Source: Thiohalocapsa sp. (lineage in GTDB: Bacteria > Pseudomonadota > Gammaproteobacteria > Chromatiales > Chromatiaceae). From it: 64,000 bases of DNA. Made by a program: the position numbers and the translations under genes. Below are positions 25,626 to 35,380 of the stretch, one piece after another; positions within the stretch are counted from its first letter, which is position 1; every line of letters starts with the position of its first letter. The notes under the pieces are model-generated. The model saw only the letters and a list, made by a program, of their open reading frames with translations. It made no database searches and had not been told where the DNA came from. The stretch lies in NCBI GenBank assembly GCA_028277725.1, contig JANQFX010000102.1, positions 62,001 to 126,000 on the forward strand. The letters are read 5' to 3'.

Positions 25626-28600
25626 ATGTCCGATCTTCTCAGTGCCGATTCAGGCGGCGCCCATACGCCCGGCACCGACAACACCAGTCCCGAAACCGGG
25701 CCGGCGGCCATCGACGCCTTCATCGCCCGCTGGCGCAAGGCCAGCGGCTCCGAGCTCGCAAACCACCAGCTCTTCGTCACCGAGCTCACCGCGCTGCTCG
25801 GCCTGCCGCCGCCGGACCCGGCCAGCGCGAACAACAGCGAGAACGCCTACGTCTTCGAGCGTCGGGTGGACTTCCAACACCCGGACGGCAGCACCAGCAC
25901 CGGGCGCATCGACTGCTACCGGCGCGCCTGCTTCCTGCTGGAGGCCAAGCAGTCCGGCCTCGCCATCCAGTCTACCGCCTGGGACGCGGCCATGCTCAAG
26001 GCCCACGCCCAGGCGAGCCACTACGCCCGCGCCCTGCCGCCGGAGGAGGGTCGCCCACCCTTCCTGGTGGTCACCGACGTCGGTCGCCACATCGGCGTCT
26101 ACGTGGATTTCAGCCGCAGCGGCGCGACCTATATTCCCTTCCCGGATGCCCTGTCCCACCGCATCTACCTCGACGACCTGCATCGCCCCGAGATCCGCGA
26201 ACGCCTGCGCGCCATCTGGCTCGACCCCCTGTCGCTGGACCCCTCCCGGCGCAGCGCGCGGGTCACCCGCGCCATCTCCTCCAAGCTCGCGCAGCTCGCG
26301 AAGAGTCTGGAGCTGGGCGGCAACGGCCCCGAGCGCGTCGCGAGCTTCCTGATGCGCTGCCTGTTCACCATGTTCGCCGAGGACGTGGGCCTCTTGCCCC
26401 AGGAGTCCGACCAGCACAGCTTCAGTCAGCTGCTCAAGGACATGCGCGCCGACCCCGAGCACCTGCCGCACCTGCTGCGCCAGCTCTGGACGGACATGAA
26501 CTCAGGATCCGCCTTCTCCGGCGTGCTGCGCGCCCCGGTGCCGCACTTCAACGGTGGCCTGTTCGCCGAGCCCGACGCCCTGGCACTGACCCGCGAGCAG
26601 ATCGATCTCCTCATCGACGCCGCCGCCGCGGACTGGAAAGAGGTGGAGCCCGCCATCTTCGGCACCCTGCTGGAGCGCGCCCTGGACCCCGTGGAGCGGC
26701 ACAAGCTCGGCGCCCACTACACCCCGCGCGCCTATGTCGAGCGCCTGGTGCTGCCCACCGTCATCGAGCCCCTGCGCGCCGAGTGGGCCAACGTCCAGGC
26801 CAGCGCCTTCCGGCTGGACCAGGACGGCAAGCGCGACAAGGCCGTCGAGGCCGTGCGCGCCTTCCACCGCCGCCTCTGCACCGTGCGCGTGCTCGACCCC
26901 GCCTGCGGCAGCGGCAATTTCCTCTACGTGACACTGGAGCACCTGAAACGCCTGGAGGGCGAGGTGCTGGAGGCCCAGGCGGACCTCGGCTTCACCCAGC
27001 AGGGGCTGGAGTTGGAGGGCGGCACCGTCAGCCCGGAGCAGATGCTGGGCCTGGAGACCAACCCCCGTGCCGCGCGCATCGCCGAGACCGTGCTCTGGAT
27101 CGGCTACCTGCAATGGCACTTTCGCACCTACGCCAAGACGCCGCCGCGCGAGCCCCTGCTCAAGGACGCCCACAACATCGATTGTCGCGACGCTGTCCTC
27201 GCCTGGGACGACATCCAGTTCGAGACCGACGAGGCCGGCCGCCCCATCACCCGCTGGGACGGCCGCACCACCAAGCCCCACCCCGTCACCGGCGAACCCG
27301 TGCCCGACGAGACCGCCCGCCTGCCCGTGGAGCGCTACGTCAACCCCAGGTCCGCCGAGTGGCCGGAGGCGGAGTTCGTGGTGGGAAATCCGCCCTTCAT
27401 CGGCGCCAAGTACCTTCGTTCAGCCTTGGGCGACGGCTATGTGGAAGCGTTGTGGAGAACGTATCCCGAGGTGCCCGAGTCTGCCGACTACGTCATGCAC
27501 TGGTGGCACAAGGCCGCCGAGCTGACCCGCACCGGCGCCGTCCGCCGTTTCGGCCTCATCACCACCAACAGCCTGCGCCAGACCTTCAACCGTCGCGTCG
27601 TCGCGCACCACATGGCGCAGAAGCAGCCCCTGTCCCTCGCCTTCGCGATCCCGGATCACCCCTGGGTGGATGAAGCGGACGGCGCCGCCGTGCGGATTGC
27701 GATGACCGTCGGCCAGCCGGGCAGCGAGCAGGGCGAGTTGCGCACAGTAGTGGCGGAGCGCGCCGGCGGCGGCGAGGGGATGGAGGTGGAGCTGGCGACG
27801 TGCGAGGCGGTGGTGTTCTCGGACCTCACTGCCGGCGCCGATGTGGCCTCTGCGAAAGTCCTCGCCGCCAACCTTGGCATCAGCTCCCCCGGCGTCAAAC
27901 TGCATGGCGCGGGATTCGTGATTTCCCGAAGACAAGCATTCGACTTGGGGCTCGGCAGAATCTCGGGCCTAGAGCAGCATATTCGCGATTATCGCAATGG
28001 CCGCGACATAACGGCCACATCGCGCGATGCGCTGGTAATCGACTTGTTTGGATTGAAAGCACCAGAAGTGCGGCGACGTTTTCCAGAGGTTTATCAATGG
28101 ATTTACGAGCGCGTCAAGCCAGAACGTGACGAGAATCGTCGTGCGACTTATCGTGAGAAGTGGTGGGTTTTCGGAGAACCACGCACGGAACTCCGCGAAG
28201 CGCTTGGTGGACTATCGAGTTATTTCTCTACCGTTGTCACAAGCAAGCACCGATTCTTCGTCATCAATAGCGCGACTGTTCTACCAGACGATGCATTGAT
28301 TAACTTTGCAAGCAGCGATCTGTGGATGCTTGGGGTCTTGTCTAGTCGTACTCACTCCGCCTGGGCATTACGCAGCGGAGGCACGCTCGAAGATCGCCCG
28401 CGCTATATCAAAACCCGCTGCTTCGAGACCTTCCCCTTCCCAAGCCGCGCACCCGAGGCAGGCGAGCACCTGCCCGGACCGGACGCGGAAAGGTGTCGCG
28501 CAACGAACGCCAAGCACGCAACGCAGGACGAGTCGCCCGACCAACCCGTCTCCACCGTTGCGCCGTCGCGAGCGTCGCGCGAAACCTCTTCAGCCGGAGT

Positions 28601-29348
28601 CGGGGCAGCGGGGCAGGCGCCGCCACTTCAAACTCCACCCGTCGAACTTCAACCTTCCATCGCTCGCCTGGCGGAGCAGATCGACGCCCACCGCAAGCGC
28701 CAACAGGCCCTGCACCCAGACCTGACGCTCACCAACGCCTACAACGTGCTGGAGCGCCTGCGCCGCATCGCGCACCTGCCGGGCGAGCCACCGCTGACGC
28801 CCAAGGAGCGCGGCGTTCACGACCAGGGATTGGTCTCGGTGCTCGGACAACTGCACGACGAGCTCGACGCCGCCGTGCTCACCGCCTACGGCTGGGCGGA
28901 CCTGATCCCGGCCCTGGTGGGCCGCCCCGGCGGCACCACGCCCTACCCGGACAAGCCCGCAGAGCAGGCGGCGGCGGAGGAGGAACTGCTGACCCGCCTG
29001 GTGGCCCTGAACCGCGAACGCGCGGCCGAGGAGGCCCGCGGCCTGGTCCGTTGGCTTCGGCCGGAGTTCCAGAACCCCTCCGGCCAGGGCACGGAACAGG
29101 CCGCCGCGGAGATGACCGTCGCCATCACCGAGCCCGCCGCCGCGGCCAAGCAGCCCTGGCCCAAGGGCCTGCCCGAGCAGTTCCAGGCCGTGCGCGACGT
29201 GCTCGCCGACCAGCCCGCCCCGGCGGGCGCGGAGCAGATCGCCCGCCAGTTCAAGCGCGCGCAGACCAAGAAGGTGGCGGAGCTGCTGGAGACGCTGGCC
29301 GCGCTTGGGCAGGTGCAGCAACCGGAGCCTGGTCGTTATGCCGCTTGA
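25626..29348 (+). CDS. Type IIL (MmeI-like) restriction-modification fusion protein
   Basis: The 1240-residue product joins a nuclease to an adenine methyltransferase. The N-terminal PD-(D/E)xK nuclease has D96 in GRIDCY and E106-A-K108 in LLEAKQSG. Methyltransferase motif I is [11 protein letters not shown] (about 422-432) and motif IV is NPPF (about 588). The target-recognition region (about residues 759-932, 27.9-28.4 kb) is markedly AT-richer than the rest. About 65 extra residues (942-1009) separate FPFPSRAPE from the helical [18 protein letters not shown]; that insert is encoded by repeat-element DNA and reads as low-complexity. One polypeptide should cut and methylate DNA without a separate partner. 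The ATG at 25626 gives the family-typical N-terminus. Confidence 0.88.
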   Translation: MSDLLSADSGGAHTPGTDNTSPETGPAAIDAFIARWRKASGSELANHQLFVTELTALLGLPPPDPASANNSENAYVFERRVDFQHPDGSTSTGRIDCYRRACFLLEAKQSGLAIQSTAWDAAMLKAHAQASHYARALPPEEGRPPFLVVTDVGRHIGVYVDFSRSGATYIPFPDALSHRIYLDDLHRPEIRERLRAIWLDPLSLDPSRRSARVTRAISSKLAQLAKSLELGGNGPERVASFLMRCLFTMFAEDVGLLPQESDQHSFSQLLKDMRADPEHLPHLLRQLWTDMNSGSAFSGVLRAPVPHFNGGLFAEPDALALTREQIDLLIDAAAADWKEVEPAIFGTLLERALDPVERHKLGAHYTPRAYVERLVLPTVIEPLRAEWANVQASAFRLDQDGKRDKAVEAVRAFHRRLCTVRVLDPACGSGNFLYVTLEHLKRLEGEVLEAQADLGFTQQGLELEGGTVSPEQMLGLETNPRAARIAETVLWIGYLQWHFRTYAKTPPREPLLKDAHNIDCRDAVLAWDDIQFETDEAGRPITRWDGRTTKPHPVTGEPVPDETARLPVERYVNPRSAEWPEAEFVVGNPPFIGAKYLRSALGDGYVEALWRTYPEVPESADYVMHWWHKAAELTRTGAVRRFGLITTNSLRQTFNRRVVAHHMAQKQPLSLAFAIPDHPWVDEADGAAVRIAMTVGQPGSEQGELRTVVAERAGGGEGMEVELATCEAVVFSDLTAGADVASAKVLAANLGISSPGVKLHGAGFVISRRQAFDLGLGRISGLEQHIRDYRNGRDITATSRDALVIDLFGLKAPEVRRRFPEVYQWIYERVKPERDENRRATYREKWWVFGEPRTELREALGGLSSYFSTVVTSKHRFFVINSATVLPDDALINFASSDLWMLGVLSSRTHSAWALRSGGTLEDRPRYIKTRCFETFPFPSRAPEAGEHLPGPDAERCRATNAKHATQDESPDQPVSTVAPSRASRETSSAGVGAAGQAPPLQTPPVELQPSIARLAEQIDAHRKRQQALHPDLTLTNAYNVLERLRRIAHLPGEPPLTPKERGVHDQGLVSVLGQLHDELDAAVLTAYGWADLIPALVGRPGGTTPYPDKPAEQAAAEEELLTRLVALNRERAAEEARGLVRWLRPEFQNPSGQGTEQAAAEMTVAITEPAAAAKQPWPKGLPEQFQAVRDVLADQPAPAGAEQIARQFKRAQTKKVAELLETLAALGQVQQPEPGRYAA
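28488..28657 (+). repeat. Heptamer-type repeat sequence inside the restriction-modification gene
   Basis: GAAAGGTGTCGCGCAACG near 28488 is an imperfect inverted copy of CGTCGCGCGAAACCTCTTC near 28573. 7-base units (gcaacga, acgccaa, gcacgca, acgcagg) follow the left arm. From 28624 the sequence CACTTCAAACTCCACCCGTC continues in CTTC-type heptamers and is close to the reverse complement of the left arm of the element at 955-1060. The whole stays in the reading frame. Confidence 0.6.
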
Positions 29349-29548
29349 GCCGATGCCGACCCGTCCCCTGCCAGGTCGGATGGGCAACGACCCAGCGGAT
29401 GCCCGCGCGGGCGATCTGCCAAGCGGAGCCCCGCCACAACCCCAGAGAAGAGCGCAGGCATGAACCCGAGCATACTGGTAAGCTTCTGCCATTGCTGACC
29501 ATTCTTCCAGCGAGGGGCCGCCTCGGGCGCTGCCCCGGGAGCGCCCGT

Positions 29549-31327
29549 ATGGCCCGAGGCCACCGCCCGTTCCACGTCGAACTCATCAAGCCGTCCCACT
29601 ACGACGACGACGGCTACGTCATCCAGTGGCTCAAGGCCTGGATTCCGTCCAACTCCCTTGCCAGCATGTACGGCCTGACGCTGGAGGCGAGTGAGAAGAA
29701 CGCCCTCGGCGATGCGGTCGACGTCCGCGTTCAGGCCTACGACGAGACCAACACCGTCATCCCGGTCCGGCGCATCATCAAGCGCATCCGCAAGGCCGGC
29801 GGCGAGGGCCTGGTCTGCATGGTCGGCGTGCAGTCCAACCAGTTCCCGCGGGCCATGGATATGGCGCGGCAGTTCCGTGCCGCCGGTGTGCAAGTGGCCA
29901 TCGGCGGTTTCCACGTCAGCGGCTGCCTGGCCATGCTGTCGGAGCTGCCGGCGGACCTGCAGGAGGCGCTGGAATTGGGCATCACGCTGTTCGCCGGCGA
30001 GTCCGAAGGGCGCTTTGTGGACCTGCTGCGGGCGGCCAGGGCCAAGCGCATGGAGCCGCTCTACAACTACATGGACGACCTGCCGGGCTTGGAGGGCCAG
30101 CGCATGCCCTATCTGCCGCCGGAGGTCGCGCGCCGCTATGCCCCCATGCCCGGTACCTTCGACGCCGGTCGCGGTTGCCCGTTTCTGTGCAGTTTCTGCA
30201 CCATCATCAACGTGCAAGGGCGCAAGTCCCGCTACCGCAGCCCGGACGACGTGGAGCGCCTGCTGCGGGCCAACCTGGCCCACGGCATTCGGCACTACTT
30301 CATCACCGACGACAACTTCGCGCGCAACCGCAACTGGGAGCCGATCTTCGACCGCATCGCCGCGGTGCGCGAGGAGCTGGGCGTGAAGTTCAACTTCACC
30401 ATCCAGGTGGACACCATGTGCCACAAGCTGGCGGGCTTCGTGGACAAGGCGCGCAAGGCGGGGGTGTCGCGGGTGTTCATCGGGCTGGAAAACGTCAATC
30501 CGGACAACCTCAAGGCCGCGAACAAGAAGCAGAACAAGATCGCGAATTACCGCGACATGCTGATCGCCTGGCAGCGCAAGCGGGTCACCACCTACTGCGG
30601 CTACATCCTGGGCTTCCCGGGCGATACGCCGGAGTCCATCGCCCGCGACATTGAGATCATCAAGCGCGAGCTGCCGCTGGACATCCTAGAGCTGTTCTGT
30701 CTGACGCCGCTGCCGGGCTCCGCCGACCATCAGGCCCTGGTGGAGCAGGGCGTCGAGTTGGACCCGGACATGAACATCTACGACCTGGAGCACGTCTGCA
30801 CCGCGCACCCCAAGATGTCCAAGGCAGAATGGATCGGCGCCTACCGCGACGCCTGGGACAGCTACTACTCCGACGAGCACTTGGAGACCTTGATGCGCCG
30901 CGCCGCCGCCTTCGGCCGCAATCCGAAACGGGTCATGGAGATCGCGCTGGAATTCTACGGCTGCCTCAGATTCGAACGGGTGCACCCGCTCCAGGGCGGC
31001 TTCATCCGGCGCAAGATCCGCACCCAACGCCGCCCCGGTTTCGGCCTAGAGCACCCGCTGCTGTTCCATCCGCGCCGCGCCTGGGAGATCACCAGTACCT
31101 ACTCGCGCCTGTTCGCCTACGCCCTGCGCGTCTGGATGCTCTACAAACGCATCCGCAAGGAGACCTGTAACGGCGCCGGCCTGGACTACCTGGACGACGC
31201 CATTCGCCCGAGCGAACCGGAGGCGGCCAACGACGCCGAGCCCCTGGCTCTCACCGGACGGCGGGATGGGCAGGACGTGAAGCCCGAGTCGGAGCCGGAA
31301 CCCGTCAAGATCGCGGCAGGGGCCTGA
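29549..31327 (+). CDS. B12-binding-type radical SAM protein
   Basis: The 592-residue product has an N-terminal Rossmann-like cobalamin-binding-type domain (about 10-190, with VGVQSNQFPRAMDMARQF and VAIGGFHVSG). A radical SAM domain follows, with the iron-sulfur cysteines C210, C214 and C217 in GCPFLCSFC. The C-terminal region (about 440-560) is alpha-helical and family-specific. Such proteins use 5'-deoxyadenosyl radicals for methylation or other difficult reactions; the substrate is not evident, and no peptide or hopanoid partner gene lies nearby. The ATG at 29549 was chosen because sequence before it is translated from the end of the restriction gene and unrelated DNA. Confidence 0.85.
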   Translation: MARGHRPFHVELIKPSHYDDDGYVIQWLKAWIPSNSLASMYGLTLEASEKNALGDAVDVRVQAYDETNTVIPVRRIIKRIRKAGGEGLVCMVGVQSNQFPRAMDMARQFRAAGVQVAIGGFHVSGCLAMLSELPADLQEALELGITLFAGESEGRFVDLLRAARAKRMEPLYNYMDDLPGLEGQRMPYLPPEVARRYAPMPGTFDAGRGCPFLCSFCTIINVQGRKSRYRSPDDVERLLRANLAHGIRHYFITDDNFARNRNWEPIFDRIAAVREELGVKFNFTIQVDTMCHKLAGFVDKARKAGVSRVFIGLENVNPDNLKAANKKQNKIANYRDMLIAWQRKRVTTYCGYILGFPGDTPESIARDIEIIKRELPLDILELFCLTPLPGSADHQALVEQGVELDPDMNIYDLEHVCTAHPKMSKAEWIGAYRDAWDSYYSDEHLETLMRRAAAFGRNPKRVMEIALEFYGCLRFERVHPLQGGFIRRKIRTQRRPGFGLEHPLLFHPRRAWEITSTYSRLFAYALRVWMLYKRIRKETCNGAGLDYLDDAIRPSEPEAANDAEPLALTGRRDGQDVKPESEPEPVKIAAGA

Positions 31328-31405
31328 CGACTCGGCCGCGGTGTCGAACTCGGGCGCTTCGGTTGCCCGTGCTTTCCGTGGCAGCACTATGCGATCCTTG
31401 GTGTC

Positions 31406-31810
31406 ATGACCGATCTATCCTCCGCTGAGCCCGGCACGGGCGCCGATCGAGCCGAACTCGCCGACTATGTCGCAGGCTGGCGCGAACGTGCCCGTCGCGA
31501 GTCCGAAGCCGCTTGCGCCTGGCGCGAGGAGGTGCTGGAGCGTCTGCCGGCCGTCGCGCACCTGCTCCGAACCGAGTTCGGCGCCACCCGTGTTCTGCTC
31601 TTCGGCAGCCTATCTCGAGGCATGGGTCGACCCGGGAGTGATGTCGATCTGCTGGTGGACGGGCTCGGCATGGCTGATCTGATCCGCGCCACTGTGGCCG
31701 TCGAGCGACTGCTGCCCGGGGTCGATGCCGATCTGGTGCCGACGGCGTCTGCGCGCCAGGAGGTGCGCGCGCGCGCCGAACGAGAGGGCCGGGTCATCGA
31801 TGGCGTCTGA
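31406..31810 (+). CDS. MNT-type nucleotidyltransferase (HepT/MNT toxin-antitoxin component)
   Basis: The 134-residue product has the minimal nucleotidyltransferase core: LLFGSLSRGM followed by SDVDLLVDG, giving the GSxxxG and paired aspartates needed for nucleotidyl transfer. About 55 N-terminal residues form a charged helical lead. MNT proteins usually act as the antitoxin that modifies and neutralises a HEPN-domain HepT toxin encoded next to them. Here the stop overlaps the start of such a gene, but that gene is badly shortened, so the pair is probably inactive. Confidence 0.8.
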   Translation: MTDLSSAEPGTGADRAELADYVAGWRERARRESEAACAWREEVLERLPAVAHLLRTEFGATRVLLFGSLSRGMGRPGSDVDLLVDGLGMADLIRATVAVERLLPGVDADLVPTASARQEVRARAEREGRVIDGV

Positions 31811-31961
31811 CGCTGAATCCCGTCTACGCCTGCTCACCGCGGAGCTGCGGGGCGAGTGCGTCCGCATCAGCAGAACGTCGGATGCCGGCCGGTTGAACGA
31901 GGCGCCCGAACGGCGCACGCTCGATCGTGCGGCCCTAGGTCGTTTTGTTAAGGTCCGCTAG
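31800..31961 (+). pseudogene. Truncated HepT-like toxin partner
   Basis: The frame starts with an ATG overlapping the MNT stop and reads MASDAESRLRLLTAELRGEC, which resembles the first helix of HEPN/HepT partners of MNT. It then jumps to unrelated sequence and stops after 53 codons. The RNase motif RxxxxxH of HEPN domains is absent. An internal deletion is likely. The start overlap shows it was once coupled to the MNT gene. Confidence 0.6.
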
Positions 31962-32052
31962 ACAAGCAGCTGCGATGGCGTCGCCTCTTCCGTAGGCGTC
32001 TGCTCGCAGCCCGCTCCTGATGCTTCCTCAACACCGCGCCCCGGAGGTCACC

Positions 32053-32943
32053 GTGAGCAACTTCGACGTGCAATTGGAGAAGATTCGCAGCGCCGACGGT
32101 TTCATCGCCGCACTCGATCAAAGCGGCGGCAGCACACCCAAGGCGCTGCGCCTGTACGGCCTGGACGAGGGCGCCTGGTCCAGCGACGCGGAGATGTTCG
32201 ATCTGGTGCACCAGATGCGAACCCGCATCATGACCAGCCCCGCCTTCACCGGCGAGCGCATCCTCGGCGCCATCCTGTTCGAGGACACCATGGATCGCAG
32301 CGTCGGCGGCAAGCCGACGCCGCATTACCTGTGGCAGGACAAGCAGATCGTCCCCTTCATCAAGGTTGACAAGGGGCTGGAGGCCGAGGCCGAGGGCGTG
32401 CAACTGATGAAGCCCATGCCGCAACTCGATGACCTGATCGCACGCAGCAAGGCGCTCGATGTGTTCGGCACCAAGATGCGCTCGGTCATCAAGCAGGCGA
32501 GCCCGGGCGGCATCAACGCCATCGTCGCGCAGCAGTTCACGATCGGCCAACGGATTCTGGACGCCGGCCTGGTGCCCATCATCGAGCCCGAGGTGGACAT
32601 CCATTGCCCGGACAAGGCCGCCGCGGAGGACCTGCTCAAGGCCCAGCTCCTGGAGCATCTCGGCCGGCTCGGCGAGCAGCAGGTGATGCTCAAGCTCACC
32701 CTGCCGACCCAGGACAACCTCTACGCCGATCTGGTCGCGGATCCCAGGGTGCTGCGGGTGGTCGCGCTCTCCGGCGGCTACACGCGGGACGACGCCAACG
32801 CCCTGTTGGCGCGCAACCGGGGCGTGGTCGCGAGCTTCTCCCGCGCCCTCACCGAGGGGCTGACCGCCCAGCAGAGCGACGATGCCTTCAACGCCGCCCT
32901 GGATGCGGCCATCGAGTCGATCTACCGGGCCTCCGTTGCCTAA
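32053..32943 (+). CDS. Class I fructose-bisphosphate aldolase
   Basis: The 296-residue product starts at a GTG at 32053 with a perfect GGAGG five bases upstream, giving [20 protein letters not shown]. It carries the class I aldolase patterns [31 protein letters not shown] and [14 protein letters not shown], with VMLKLTLP containing a candidate Schiff-base lysine. The enzyme interconverts fructose 1,6-bisphosphate with triose phosphates in glycolysis, gluconeogenesis or the Calvin cycle. The frame is open to an earlier ATG (32020) with no ribosome-binding site. It stands alone, without other Calvin-cycle genes in the window. Confidence 0.9.
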   Translation: MSNFDVQLEKIRSADGFIAALDQSGGSTPKALRLYGLDEGAWSSDAEMFDLVHQMRTRIMTSPAFTGERILGAILFEDTMDRSVGGKPTPHYLWQDKQIVPFIKVDKGLEAEAEGVQLMKPMPQLDDLIARSKALDVFGTKMRSVIKQASPGGINAIVAQQFTIGQRILDAGLVPIIEPEVDIHCPDKAAAEDLLKAQLLEHLGRLGEQQVMLKLTLPTQDNLYADLVADPRVLRVVALSGGYTRDDANALLARNRGVVASFSRALTEGLTAQQSDDAFNAALDAAIESIYRASVA

Positions 32944-33025
32944 AGACCGGCGCGGACCAATTGCTTCCAACGCCTGATTCGTCCCATCATGGGGTTCGTA
33001 CAAGCGTCCCGACCGAAGGTGGCTG

Positions 33026-33574
33026 ATGGAGGCCATAGCGCTCAAGACCGTTGAGGACCTATTGGCGTCGCCTGATGAGCGGATGGAGCTGATCGGCGGC
33101 GAGATCGTACGCCGACCGATGACGCGTGCGCGTCATGGGCGAGCGCAGCGTCGCATCAGTCGAGACCTGGGCCCGTTCGACGACGGGCCGACGCCTGGTG
33201 GCTGGTGGATCTTGACCGAGATCGGCGTCGCGTACGAGGCGCATGAGTGCCCGTCTCACGATCTGGCTGGCTGGCGGCGTGAACGCTTGCCACGGTTGCC
33301 CGATGGGCCTGTCGAGCTACCTCCGGATTGGGTCTGCGAGATCGTCTCGCCGGGCCATGAAAAGAAGGACACGCTGACGATTCCGCTGCTGTTGCGCCGT
33401 CATCGGGTGCCGTATTACTGGACCATCTGGCCTGAGGACGAGACCTTGGTGGCCCATGTCTTGGAGGGCGGAGAGTGGCGCGTAGCCGCCACCCTGCGGG
33501 GGACGGACAGGGGACGCCTGCCGCCGTTCGAGGCGGTCGAGCTCGACCTCGGTGCGGTACTCGCGACCGAGTAG
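33026..33574 (+). CDS. Uma2 family (DUF820) putative endonuclease
   Basis: The 182-residue product matches the Uma2/DUF820 PD-(D/E)xK-like fold: ERMELIGGEIVRRPM at the start, a central PSHDLAGWRRERLP, and WVCEIVSPGHEKKD with the E and K of the presumed catalytic core. The C-terminal part (YYWTIWPEDETLVAH) is also family-typical. The family is abundant in cyanobacteria and purple bacteria; its role is unknown and it is often considered mobile. Its spacing suggests its own promoter. Confidence 0.85.
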   Translation: MEAIALKTVEDLLASPDERMELIGGEIVRRPMTRARHGRAQRRISRDLGPFDDGPTPGGWWILTEIGVAYEAHECPSHDLAGWRRERLPRLPDGPVELPPDWVCEIVSPGHEKKDTLTIPLLLRRHRVPYYWTIWPEDETLVAHVLEGGEWRVAATLRGTDRGRLPPFEAVELDLGAVLATE

Positions 33575-33718
33575 GCGCAGGTCCGCCCGATGGGGAGCTT
33601 GCTCACAACAACGCGAACACCGTAGAGCGCTCAAGCGACGCCCATCCGCCTTGGGGCAACCGGGCCTCGATCACCGGCTGTCACGTCGCCTGGCCCACCC
33701 GGCCGCTCCGGCCGCCGT

Positions 33719-34684
33719 CTAGCCAGCCCGCCTCTCGCGCCGCCGGAGCCAGACCTCCAGCCCCTGGGCGTTCAGGTCGAGATCGACGGCCAGCAACTCG
33801 CGCATGGTGGCGTCATCCAGCGTGCAGCCGTGGGCGCGGGCGTCCGCCAGCAGGTGCGCCGTGACGTCCTGTTCGATGCGGTCCTTGCGCTCGGCGCCGG
33901 GCTCGCCTTGGTATTGGAGCGCGATGTCCGCGAGGTCTCGGATGCTCCGGCGCAGCCGGTCCACGAGCGCGGGCGGCTCATCGATGCGGCAGTAGTGGGT
34001 CAGGAACGCGGCGGTGGGCTCCAGGGCCATCATGTGGTCCAGGCTGCGCTGCCAGGCCTCCGGGTCGAAGGCCACCGGCGTGGTGGGCGCGAACAGCCAA
34101 GGCCCGGCGGCGGTGTCGAAGGCCCGGTAGGAGATGCCGAAGGTGTCGCCGGTGAATAGGCCCCGCGAGCCCGCATCGAACACGCAGCCGTGGTGGTTGG
34201 CATGGCCCGGCGTGTCGATGAAGGTCAGCAAACGCCCGTCGAGGTCGAAGGTCTGGCCGTCCTGCGCGGCGATGACCCGCGACTCGGGCACCGGCAGCAG
34301 TTCGCCGAAGTCCCGCGCGAAGACATCCTCGCCATAGACGGCGGTGGCCCCGGCGGTGAGCTTGGCCGGGTCGATCATGTGCGGCGCGCCCTTGGGGTGA
34401 ACAACAAGCGTCGCGTTGGGGCAGGCGGCCATCAAGGCCCCGGCACCGCCGGCGTGATCGAGGTGGACATGGGTGGGGATCACATAGTCGACGTGCGCGG
34501 GCGTCAGCCCCAACTCGGCCACCACACCCAGGAGGCCCGGCACCGCAAGCTCGGTCCCGGTGTCGACGAAGGCGAGCCGATCCCGCTCCCGGATCAGATA
34601 ACAGGCGGCGAGTCCGTCGCGATACAGGCCGGTCTCGATGCAATAGATGCCGTCTGCGACGGTTTGGAAGCTGGCGGTGGGCAT
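33719..34684 (-). CDS. MBL-fold metallo-hydrolase
   Basis: The 321-residue product from the ATG at 34684 (a TTG three codons earlier is possible) has the metallo-beta-lactamase motif THVHLDHAGG with further ligands in DTPGHANHH and FTGDTFG. Together these indicate a two-metal hydrolase. An alpha-helical C-terminal part of about 100 residues follows. Subfamily hints (glyoxalase-like or acyl-thioesterase) are not decisive. It is cytoplasmic and stands alone, convergent with the Uma2 gene. Confidence 0.87.
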   Translation of the reverse strand: MPTASFQTVADGIYCIETGLYRDGLAACYLIRERDRLAFVDTGTELAVPGLLGVVAELGLTPAHVDYVIPTHVHLDHAGGAGALMAACPNATLVVHPKGAPHMIDPAKLTAGATAVYGEDVFARDFGELLPVPESRVIAAQDGQTFDLDGRLLTFIDTPGHANHHGCVFDAGSRGLFTGDTFGISYRAFDTAAGPWLFAPTTPVAFDPEAWQRSLDHMMALEPTAAFLTHYCRIDEPPALVDRLRRSIRDLADIALQYQGEPGAERKDRIEQDVTAHLLADARAHGCTLDDATMRELLAVDLDLNAQGLEVWLRRRERRAG

Positions 34685-34811
34685 GGTTGGCAAGGGTCCT
34701 CGGGAGGCGCGAAGTGTGCGGGCGGCTAGCCTAGCATCGTCAAGCGCGTGCTTGGATGGTGCAGGCGGACTAGGTCTGCGACGGCCAGGGCGCCCGACTA
34801 GGACAAGTGCG

Positions 34812-34884
34812 CTCGACTCGTTGTCGTTGTCGCAATCGTCGGCATCGCGGACGTCCTGACGAGTCCTCGATCACGACAACGATC
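34812..34884. repeat. Inverted hexanucleotide repeat element (NNTCGN / NNCGAN)
   Basis: The left arm runs actcgt, tgtcgt, tgtcgc, aatcgt, cggcat. The right arm from about 34866 runs ctcgat, cacgac, aacgat. This is the same unit type and polarity as the elements at 4229 and 48364. The rest of the 34685-35012 gap shows no gene. Confidence 0.65.
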
Positions 34885-35012
34885 CAGGAGCAGCCAGCGT
34901 TGGGCGTTGCTTGCGGAGCTTGGGCGCGCCAGGACGAGTCGCGGCCACAAGGATTTGGTGTTGGGTGCTTTTCGGCTATTGTTGGGCGCTGAGATCGACG
35001 AGGTAAGAACCC

Positions 35013-35120
35013 ATGGCAGAGACAGAGTCGCTCAAGGAACAGATCCGTCGCGAACTGCCGGAGTGGTTGCGCACCGCGGTTGATGGCGGCACGCATATTC
35101 CTTACTATCCGAATTTGTAA
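35013..35120 (+). pseudogene. 35-codon gene fragment upstream of vapBC
   Basis: The frame reads MAETESLKEQIRRELPEWLR and then a few residues before stopping. The first 20 residues look like the N-terminus of the DUF3782-type proteins often found in purple bacteria and cyanobacteria; the rest is missing. The DNA after the break forms the inverted repeat ahead of vapB, so the two may have been joined by a deletion. Confidence 0.4.
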
Positions 35121-35139
35121 GGTTCGATTTGGATAGTAA
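35102..35139. promoter_or_regulatory. Inverted repeat operator candidate for vapBC
   Basis: TTACTATCC (35102-35110) and GGATAGTAA (35131-35139) are perfect 9-base inverted copies separated by 20 bases, ending five bases before the vapB ATG. VapBC complexes commonly repress their own promoter through such palindromes. Confidence 0.55.
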
Positions 35140-35143
35140 GGCG

Positions 35144-35380
35144 ATGACGATTCAAGCAACCGTCACTTCGAAGGGGCAGATCACCCTTCCCAAGGCACTG
35201 CGCGACCTTCTGGCTCTCAAGGCTGGAGACCGTGTGGAGTTCATCGTTGAGGACGGCGGCGTCGTGCGCATGAGGTCTCGTTCCGCGCCGGTGACTCGGC
35301 TCAAGGGGATGCTGCCTGCGCCGCCAAGACCGCTCTCGGTGGAGGAGATGGACGAGGCCATCCAATCGCGTAAGCCATGA
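35144..35380 (+). CDS. vapB: VapB-type AbrB-fold antitoxin
   Basis: The 78-residue product from the ATG at 35144 starts with an AbrB/MazE swapped-hairpin domain (ATVTSKGQITLPKALRDLL, then GDRVEFIVEDGGVV). It ends with a toxin-binding tail (MLPAPPRPLSVEEMDEAIQS). It should dimerise, bind the upstream inverted repeat and neutralise the PIN toxin. The stop overlaps the vapC start in an ATGA. An earlier TTG start (35129) would fall inside the operator and is less likely. Confidence 0.88.
   Translation: MTIQATVTSKGQITLPKALRDLLALKAGDRVEFIVEDGGVVRMRSRSAPVTRLKGMLPAPPRPLSVEEMDEAIQSRKP

Noticed and set aside
25535..27673. Second long frame inside the restriction-modification gene
   Set aside because: Out-of-frame shadow rich in Arg, Pro and Ala, lacking any motif.
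28493..29548. Upstream extension of the radical SAM frame
   Set aside because: It overlaps the end of the restriction-modification gene in another frame; homology begins only after the ATG at 29549.
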